NCBI GenBank assembly: GCA_903909435.1
Contig: CAIVVT010000224.1
Coordinates: forward strand, 1 to 47,388
Reading direction: 5' to 3'
DNA: 47,388 bases
Source of the DNA: an uncultured Acidobacteriia bacterium
GTDB lineage: Bacteria > Acidobacteriota > Terriglobia > Bryobacterales > Bryobacteraceae
The notes beneath the pieces were generated by a model, which saw nothing but the letters and a program-made list of their open reading frames with translations, ran no database searches and was not told where the DNA came from. Below are positions 42,143 to 47,388 of the stretch, one piece after another (the stretch's first letter is position 1; each line of letters begins with the position of its first letter). The translations under genes and the position numbers were made by a program.

Positions 42143-44704
42143 GTGCCTGCTGGAATTCCTTGGGAAGAACTGAACGCGGAGCAGCGCCGGGCGGTCGATG
42201 CCTGGGACGATTGTCTGCTGGTCATGGCGCCCGTCGGCACCGGCAAAACCAGCGCCCTGGCCTGGCGGGCGGCGAATGCCATTGGCCACGGCGTGCCCGC
42301 GCGTTCAGTGCTGTGCCTTTCATTCACCAACAAAGCTTCGCGGCAGATGCGGGAGCGCGCCGCCGCTGTGCTGGGCGACGATGCAACCAGGATCACCGCC
42401 CGCACTTTCCATTCGCTGTGCGCGATGGTCCTTCGAGGCGACGCCGGTGCGCTCGGCCTCGACGGCGACTTCCTGATTTTCGACGACGAAGACGCACGCT
42501 CAACCGCTTGCGAGATTGCTGTCCGCATGGGTGTCGCTGCGGAAAAGCGCGAAAGGCTGGGCTTCTTTCTCAGCAACGCGCTCCAGGAGATCCGGCTATC
42601 GGCGTTCGCCACCCTGAGTGGCGGCAGTCAGTCCGGGCGCACCCAGGAAGACCAGTTTCAGGATCTGCGCGACAAAAACGCCCCGCCGGGACTGCGCGTC
42701 CCATCCACGTTCCGCTTCGCCCAGTTGCATGCCGAGTACGTGCACGCGCTGCGCGAGAGCCACGCGCTCGACTTCGCGGATCTGGTGATCGGCGTCAACC
42801 GGCTTTGGCAGGAGTCCGAGCCGAGCTTGCGGCGCTGGCAGGAGCGCTTCCAGTGGATCCAGGTGGACGAGGTGCAGGACACCAATGTGAGCGAGTACCG
42901 CATCCTGCGGGCGCTCGCCGCCGCCCACCGCCGGCTTTCGTTTTTCGGCGACGTGGACCAGACCATTTATGAATGGCGGGGATCCGCGCCCGGAGAAATC
43001 CTAGCCAGCTACCGCAAGGAATTCGCGCCCGTGCGCGAGATCCTGCTGACCCAGAATTACCGTTCCACGCGGGCGATTCTGCGGGCCTGTTCGAGTGTGG
43101 TGCACGCCTTGGAGGGCGCCGTGACGGAAGCAATCATCCCGCATAGCTTGCAGGAGGGCGACGCCGTAGTGCTGCAGGGTTGCGCCACGGTCAAAGACGA
43201 GGCCGAGTGGATCGCGGCGACGCTCAAGGAACTCCGGCAGACCGAGCAGATCCGTTACTCGGATTGCGCGGTGCTGGTACGTACGAACTTCAACGCCCGC
43301 GATCTTTCCGAGCAATTCCAGCGGCTGAAAGTGCCCCATCTGCCGGTAGAAAACGTCAAGTTCTTCGAGCGCATGGAAGTGAAGGATGCGATGGCGCACC
43401 TGCGCCTGCTGTTGAACCTGAACGACGTGCAAAGCACCCTGCGCTTCCTGGAGCGCCCATCCAAGGGCGTTGGCCCGGCGACGCTAAAGGAACTGCGGGG
43501 TGCGCCGCGCGACGCGGGCATGAACCTCGGCGACCTGCTGCGTACGACGACTTACGAGTGGGGCGAGCCTTTCGCGCCGCTGCTCGAAGCGTGGCGAATG
43601 GGCAATCTGGCGGTGTTCGATTTCGAGACGACGGGTCTCGATCCCTCGTTGGACGAAATTTGCGAGATCGCCGCCACGCGCCGCGGGCCGGAAGGCTCGC
43701 TCCAAGGCGAAACACATTTCCACGCCTACATCCGCACGGAACGGCCGGTCGGCGAGTCGTCGCAGATCCACGGCTACACCGACGAGTTCCTGGCCGCAAA
43801 CGGCCGGCCGGCCAGCGTTGTGATTCCCGAATTCCTGGAATTCCTGGGGCCGAGCGTTTTGACCGGCCACAACATTAATGGCTTCGACGTCTACTTCCTG
43901 CGCGCTGCTCTGCGCAAGCTCGACCTCGATCAGGTGCGGCCGCTGTGCTTCGACACGCTTGAGATCTCGCGGCGCCTGTTCCGGAGTTTGAAGCGCTACA
44001 GCCTGAGCGCCCTCAGCGCGCACTTTGGCATCAGCCTCGACCATGCTCACGAAGCACACGCCGACGTGGAGGCCAACGCGTCGCTGATCGATGTGCTGTG
44101 CAAGCGCCTGGACGAGACCGCCCCGGCACGCCAGGACGCGGTCCGGAGCAACGCGGCGAGGTTTGAGCCGCTGGCGAAGAAGATGGTGAAGTGGGGCGAG
44201 CGGATGTCCCAGGAGCGTCCCGACGAGCTTCTGACGCGCATCCTGGACGAGTCGGGACTCGCCGAGTACTACCAGAAGGACCCGAACGAGCGGAAGCGAC
44301 TGGAGTACCTGAAGCAGCTTGTGGCGTTCTGCCGCGAGTTGGACGACCCGCTGCTGCCGCCCGAGATGGCCTATCGCGAGGTGGTGGAGAACGTGACGCT
44401 CGCCACCGACCTCGACCGGCAGGCCAACCGGGAAGACAAGCTCGCCATTCTCACTGTCCACCAAGCTAAGGGCCTGGAGTATCCCGTGGTCTTCGTGGCC
44501 ATGGCGACGGACGACAATTTCCCCAGCTCGCGCAGCAAACGGGAAGGGCGTTTGAGCGAAGAACACCGGCTGTTTTACGTCGCCATCAGCCGGGCGAAAC
44601 AGCGGCTGTACCTGTCCTGGTTCGAACGCGACAGCCGCGGCAACCGGACTATCCCGAGCCGCTACATCGCTTTCGTCCGCGGCAGCCACGCCCTGCGCGG
44701 CTGA
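42143..44704 (+). CDS. UvrD/Rep-type helicase with inserted DnaQ-type 3'-5' exonuclease domain
   Basis: 853 residues. SF1A helicase motifs in order: LNAEQRRAV (Q-motif region), Walker A APVGTGKT (29-36), CLSFTNKASRQM, ARTFHSLCAM, DEVQDTN (about 242), FFGDVDQTIYEWRGS (about 267), LTQNYRST, then after a long gap motif V LTVHQAKGLEYPVVF (about 768) and motif VI LFYVAISRAKQRLYLSW (about 811). Between motifs IV and V, residues about 486-650 form a DEDDh exonuclease: AVFDFETTG (Asp493, Glu495), LTGHNINGFDVYFL, and AHADVEANASL. Such a protein could unwind and degrade DNA in one polypeptide. Starts at GTG 42143. Converges with mtaB (12 bases between stops). Confidence 0.9.
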   Translation: MPAGIPWEELNAEQRRAVDAWDDCLLVMAPVGTGKTSALAWRAANAIGHGVPARSVLCLSFTNKASRQMRERAAAVLGDDATRITARTFHSLCAMVLRGDAGALGLDGDFLIFDDEDARSTACEIAVRMGVAAEKRERLGFFLSNALQEIRLSAFATLSGGSQSGRTQEDQFQDLRDKNAPPGLRVPSTFRFAQLHAEYVHALRESHALDFADLVIGVNRLWQESEPSLRRWQERFQWIQVDEVQDTNVSEYRILRALAAAHRRLSFFGDVDQTIYEWRGSAPGEILASYRKEFAPVREILLTQNYRSTRAILRACSSVVHALEGAVTEAIIPHSLQEGDAVVLQGCATVKDEAEWIAATLKELRQTEQIRYSDCAVLVRTNFNARDLSEQFQRLKVPHLPVENVKFFERMEVKDAMAHLRLLLNLNDVQSTLRFLERPSKGVGPATLKELRGAPRDAGMNLGDLLRTTTYEWGEPFAPLLEAWRMGNLAVFDFETTGLDPSLDEICEIAATRRGPEGSLQGETHFHAYIRTERPVGESSQIHGYTDEFLAANGRPASVVIPEFLEFLGPSVLTGHNINGFDVYFLRAALRKLDLDQVRPLCFDTLEISRRLFRSLKRYSLSALSAHFGISLDHAHEAHADVEANASLIDVLCKRLDETAPARQDAVRSNAARFEPLAKKMVKWGERMSQERPDELLTRILDESGLAEYYQKDPNERKRLEYLKQLVAFCRELDDPLLPPEMAYREVVENVTLATDLDRQANREDKLAILTVHQAKGLEYPVVFVAMATDDNFPSSRSKREGRLSEEHRLFYVAISRAKQRLYLSWFERDSRGNRTIPSRYIAFVRGSHALRG

Positions 44705-44716
44705 GTTGCGGGAATA

Positions 44717-46054
44717 CTACGGCTGAACAGCCGTGAAGAGCGGGAAGGGCCGCGCCTCGGCCACGCCACGCGCGGTCGGCTGGCCCAACGTCACTTGGAT
44801 CAGGCGGCTAGGCGCCGTCGGAGCGTTGAGTTCGACGCTGAGGTAGTTCGTTGTCAGCGCCGTCCCGTTGTCGAGCGTCACCGCGCTGAGCGTGCGGCCC
44901 ATCTGTGCGCGGCGGAAGGCCAAGTTTTGCTTCGCCCCGAGTTCGCGCAAAATGCGAGTGCGCTCCTTGCGCACCGCAGCCGGTACTTGCGGCATGGCGG
45001 CGGCTGGTGTGCCGGGACGCAGCGAGTACGTGAAGACGTGCAGGTAAGTGAATGGCAGCCGCTCAATGAAGTCGTAGGTTTGGCGGAACTCCTCGTCGGT
45101 CTCGCCTGGGAATCCAGTCATCACGTCGGCGCCGAACGCCGCCTCGGGCAACAGGCCATGGGCGCGGCGCAAACGGTCTTCGTAATGCCGCACGCGGTAG
45201 CGGCGCTTCATGCGTTTCAGCACGCTGTCCGAAGCCGTCTGAAGCGGAGCGTGGACATGCCGGCAGATGCGTTCGGTTGAGGCCATCAGTTCGAGTAACT
45301 CGTCGCTGAAATCCATCGGCTCCACGGAACTGATGCGCAGCCGTTGAACTTCCGTCTCGCGGAGGACGAGCCTCAACAGATCGACTAACCGCATGCGGTC
45401 GTCAGCCCGGAATCCGCTTTCGCGCCCCCAGCGGCCGAGGTTGATTCCCGTCAGTACGATCTCAGGGTAATTGAGCGCCAGCGAGCGGACCTGCTCGAGC
45501 ACTTGTTCCACAGGCATCGAGCGGTTCCTGCCGCGCACGGCAGGGATGATGCAGAAGGTGCAGACGTTAGAGCAGCCGTCCTGAATCTTCAGGTTCGGCC
45601 GCGAACGGTCGCCAAAGGCGTCATCGACGGGGGCCGACAGGAATGCGGTGGGTGCGAAGATATCGCCGACATGGATTTGACCGTGGTACGGAGCGCTGCT
45701 GTCTGTCGCAGGAGCATGAACCAGCGAAATCAACTCAGGAATCCGCGTCTTGTGGGAGTTGCCGACGACCCATTCAACTCCTGGAATTGCGGCCAGTTCT
45801 TCAGGAGCCCGCTGCGCATAGCAGCCCGTGACGAGAATCCTGGCTGCGGGATTCTCCCGGTGAACCCGGTGAATGCTCTTGCGGACATCGTCGTCGGCGG
45901 AGGCGGTCACCGTGCAGGTGTTCAGGACGACCAGGTCCGCGCCACGGGCTTCGCTGGCCTCGGCCAACCCCTGGCGCTCAAGCAGGCCCTGCAGTGCCGC
46001 TCCATCGGCCTGAGTCGCCCTGCACCCGAAATTCTGTATGAAAAACTTCGTCAT
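44717..46054 (-). CDS. mtaB: tRNA threonylcarbamoyladenosine methylthiotransferase MtaB
   Basis: 445 residues. UPF0004 domain with C11, C47 and C78 (FGCRATQADG, LNTCTVTASAD, VTGCYAQRAP) binding one Fe-S cluster. Radical SAM domain with C161, C165 and C168 (CSNVCTFC), PEIVLTGINLGRWG, and DVMTGFPGETDEEF. A C-terminal TRAM-like region follows. The enzyme adds a methylthio group to t6A37 of tRNAs reading ANN codons. The NFGCRATQADGAAL start and overall length favour MtaB over MiaB or RimO. ATG 46054 is chosen because the family begins there; an in-frame start at 46171 would add 39 unrelated residues. TAGCCT (46070-46065) lies 10 bases upstream. Divergent from fliM. Confidence 0.87.
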   Translation of the reverse strand: MTKFFIQNFGCRATQADGAALQGLLERQGLAEASEARGADLVVLNTCTVTASADDDVRKSIHRVHRENPAARILVTGCYAQRAPEELAAIPGVEWVVGNSHKTRIPELISLVHAPATDSSAPYHGQIHVGDIFAPTAFLSAPVDDAFGDRSRPNLKIQDGCSNVCTFCIIPAVRGRNRSMPVEQVLEQVRSLALNYPEIVLTGINLGRWGRESGFRADDRMRLVDLLRLVLRETEVQRLRISSVEPMDFSDELLELMASTERICRHVHAPLQTASDSVLKRMKRRYRVRHYEDRLRRAHGLLPEAAFGADVMTGFPGETDEEFRQTYDFIERLPFTYLHVFTYSLRPGTPAAAMPQVPAAVRKERTRILRELGAKQNLAFRRAQMGRTLSAVTLDNGTALTTNYLSVELNAPTAPSRLIQVTLGQPTARGVAEARPFPLFTAVQP

Positions 46055-46181
46055 CCCTGTTCTTAGGCTACCAAGCGCCGCCAAACCAGCCGCCGGGCCG
46101 CTCCACCGCAACCGGCATTTGACGGTGCGGCTGGCTACGGAAACCGGGCTCAGCCCTAAAGATTGCGACAACTCGCGCCGA

Positions 46182-46187
46182 TATACA
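46182..46187 (+). promoter_or_regulatory. Putative -10 box for fliM
   Basis: TATACA ends 7 bases before ATG 46195. TTGCGA at 46163-46168 is -35-like but only 13 bases away, which is short. A leaderless mRNA is likely if this box is used. Confidence 0.4.
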
Positions 46188-46194
46188 GGGTGCT

Positions 46195-47160
46195 ATGGCC
46201 CTGGATCGCGTTCTATCGCAGCAGGAAATCGACAGTGTCTTCAAGCGGATGCAGAAGACCAAAGCCGCCGAGGATCCCGCCAAGAAGGCTGTCCCGTACG
46301 ACTTCCGGCGCCCGGATCGCATCGCTAAAGACCAACTGCGGTCGATCCATATGTTGCATGAGAATTTCGCGCGCAGCCTTGCGTCCAGCCTCTCGGCCTA
46401 CCTGCGCGCTTATGTGATGGTCAATCTGGTGTCGGTGGAGCAGATCTCGTTCCTGGAATTCACGCAGTGCCTGCCCTCGCCGTCCTGCATCGTATCCATG
46501 GCGATGAAGCCCTTTGACAGCAACGCCATCCTTGAGATGAACCCGACCATTGTGTACCCCGTTCTCGAAATGCTGCTAGGTGGCAATGGCAAGACTCGCC
46601 TAAAAGTTGACCGGGAGATTACGGAGATCGAAGAGAGCCTGCTGGATGGAGTTTTGCGCATCGTGCTGCACGACCTCGAGGACGCCTGGTCGCCAATCAC
46701 GGCGATCAACTTCAAGATCGAGAAGCACGAAACCGAACCCCAATTGCTGCAGATTCTCTCTCCCAGTGAGGCTGTGGTCGCGGTAGGAATCGAAATCCGC
46801 ATTGGAGAACTGGCTGGCATGATGAACGTGGGCATTCCCTCAATCATCATAAAGATGCTGCGATCGAAATTCGATCAGCAGTGGTCGGTCCGCAGGTCCG
46901 AAGCGTCGGAAGAGGACCGCCAGAGGGCGCTAAAGCTGTTACTGGGAGGACAAGTCAAGTTCGATTCACGCCTGGAAGGACCGACGATGTCGGTGCAGGA
47001 CATGCTGGGCCTGATGCCCGGAGACGTGCTCGCATTCGACTACCCACTGGATCGCCCGATAGACCTTTTGGTGAACGGGAAACACGTGTTCCAGGGACAA
47101 ATCGTGAATACGGGACGAAAGCGTGGATTCAGTCTCGATTCAATCACTGGAAGCCTATAA
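46195..47160 (+). CDS. fliM: Flagellar motor switch protein FliM (isolated gene)
   Basis: 321 residues. The N-terminus carries the CheY-P-binding motif LSQQEIDSVF, then the PYDFRRPDR linker, the CheC-like middle domain (about 45-235, ending in GIEIRIGELAGMMNVGIPSI) and the SpoA/FliN-like C-terminal domain (about 250-321: VKFDSRLEGPTMSVQDMLGL, GDVLAFDYPLDRPIDLLVNG). FliM links chemotaxis signalling to rotor direction in the C-ring. No other flagellar or chemotaxis gene is present in the window; its neighbours are mtaB and hemL. ATG 46195 lies 7 bases downstream of TATACA. All domains look intact. Confidence 0.92.
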   Translation: MALDRVLSQQEIDSVFKRMQKTKAAEDPAKKAVPYDFRRPDRIAKDQLRSIHMLHENFARSLASSLSAYLRAYVMVNLVSVEQISFLEFTQCLPSPSCIVSMAMKPFDSNAILEMNPTIVYPVLEMLLGGNGKTRLKVDREITEIEESLLDGVLRIVLHDLEDAWSPITAINFKIEKHETEPQLLQILSPSEAVVAVGIEIRIGELAGMMNVGIPSIIIKMLRSKFDQQWSVRRSEASEEDRQRALKLLLGGQVKFDSRLEGPTMSVQDMLGLMPGDVLAFDYPLDRPIDLLVNGKHVFQGQIVNTGRKRGFSLDSITGSL

Positions 47161-47214
47161 GGCTCCCACAATGAGTTATTTAAGGTGAAACCCTAGAACA
47201 GATTTCAATGGACA

Positions 47215-47388
47215 CTAAAGCTCGAAGCTGCGAATAGCGGCGACGGTTTCGGCGATCGCCGCGTCGTCGTGCGCGGCCGACACGAATCCAGCCTCAAACT
47301 GCGAGGGCGGCAGGTAAACACCCCGGTCCAGAAGGTGGTGGAAGAATGCTTTGAACCGCGCCGTATCGGCGGACTTGGCGCTGTCCCA
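47215..47388 (-). CDS. hemL: Glutamate-1-semialdehyde 2,1-aminomutase, C-terminal 57 residues (cut by window edge)
   Basis: Translating the minus strand from the window end gives [20 protein letters not shown] followed by [17 protein letters not shown] and a stop at 47215-47217. This is the highly conserved C-terminus of HemL, the PLP enzyme that turns glutamate-1-semialdehyde into 5-aminolevulinate for heme. The start lies beyond the window. It converges with fliM across 54 bases that hold no clear terminator. Confidence 0.88.
   Translation of the reverse strand, partial: WDSAKSADTARFKAFFHHLLDRGVYLPPSQFEAGFVSAAHDDAAIAETVAAIRSFEL

Noticed and set aside
1..47388. CRISPR arrays, tRNA and rRNA genes, complete insertion sequences
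   Set aside because: No regularly spaced direct repeats, no tRNA T-loop/acceptor combination in gaps, no rRNA-like stretch, and no transposase gene other than the left-edge fragment were found by eye.

Overview
This high-GC window looks like a chromosomal segment from an acidobacterium of the Bryobacterales / Solibacter type. The inference rests on family content: an Oar-like TonB-dependent receptor with an N-terminal carboxypeptidase-regulatory domain, a secreted GH44-type hydrolase ending in the roughly 230-residue C-terminal domain common in Solibacter proteins, and many secreted or Tat-exported hydrolases and enolase-superfamily enzymes. No rRNA, tRNA, CRISPR array or intact mobile element was seen.

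Region 1 (2-17306) is a catabolic and envelope neighbourhood. It opens with the 3' end of a probable transposase gene. A secreted ceramidase-like hydrolase and a secreted esterase follow on the minus strand. After an 800-base gene-free stretch with inverted repeats comes a plus-strand operon of an unrecognised 496-residue protein, a Tat-exported DUF362 protein and a Tat-type mannonate-dehydratase-like enzyme. Next are a second enolase-superfamily enzyme (minus), a 1130-residue secreted six-hairpin-glycosidase-like protein (plus), and a minus-strand pair of outer-membrane receptor plus PIG-L deacetylase. The gene set suggests uptake and breakdown of a complex, possibly acidic, glycan; the substrate cannot be read from sequence.

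Region 2 (17696-23368) is mixed: an orphan ParA-type ATPase, a rhodanese-nitroreductase pair, an AlaC-type aminotransferase, a rhomboid protease with a zinc ribbon, and a radical SAM protein with a B12-domain-like N-terminus. The rhodanese and aminotransferase are divergent with only 26 bases between start codons. The nitroreductase appears to start at CTG.

Region 3 (23497-35976) is rich in polysaccharide-active proteins: a GH44-type endoglucanase, a DUF1593/Sde182-like protein and a 1064-residue TIM-barrel glycosidase-like protein. Between them lie a lower-GC radical SAM/SPASM gene, a trans-aconitate methyltransferase, a second PIG-L deacetylase and an MsbA-like ABC exporter. Two clusters of palindromic repeats lie in this region.

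Region 4 (36080-41854) is a minus-strand run: GAF-ANTAR regulator, YheT-like hydrolase, two tandem MacB/FtsX-type permeases, a small secreted protein and a LolA-like secreted protein. The combination hints at an envelope trafficking function. Region 5 (42143-47388) is housekeeping-like: a UvrD-type helicase with a DnaQ-type exonuclease domain inserted in it, MtaB, an isolated FliM and the 3' end of hemL.

A theme across the window is a TANNNT hexamer 6-10 bases upstream of many start codons (parA, rhodanese, aminotransferase, rhomboid, ABC exporter, yheT, uvrD-like, mtaB, fliM). This fits leaderless transcripts, and such genes sit beside others with clear Shine-Dalgarno sites. All functions are inferred from protein motifs and context without database searches.
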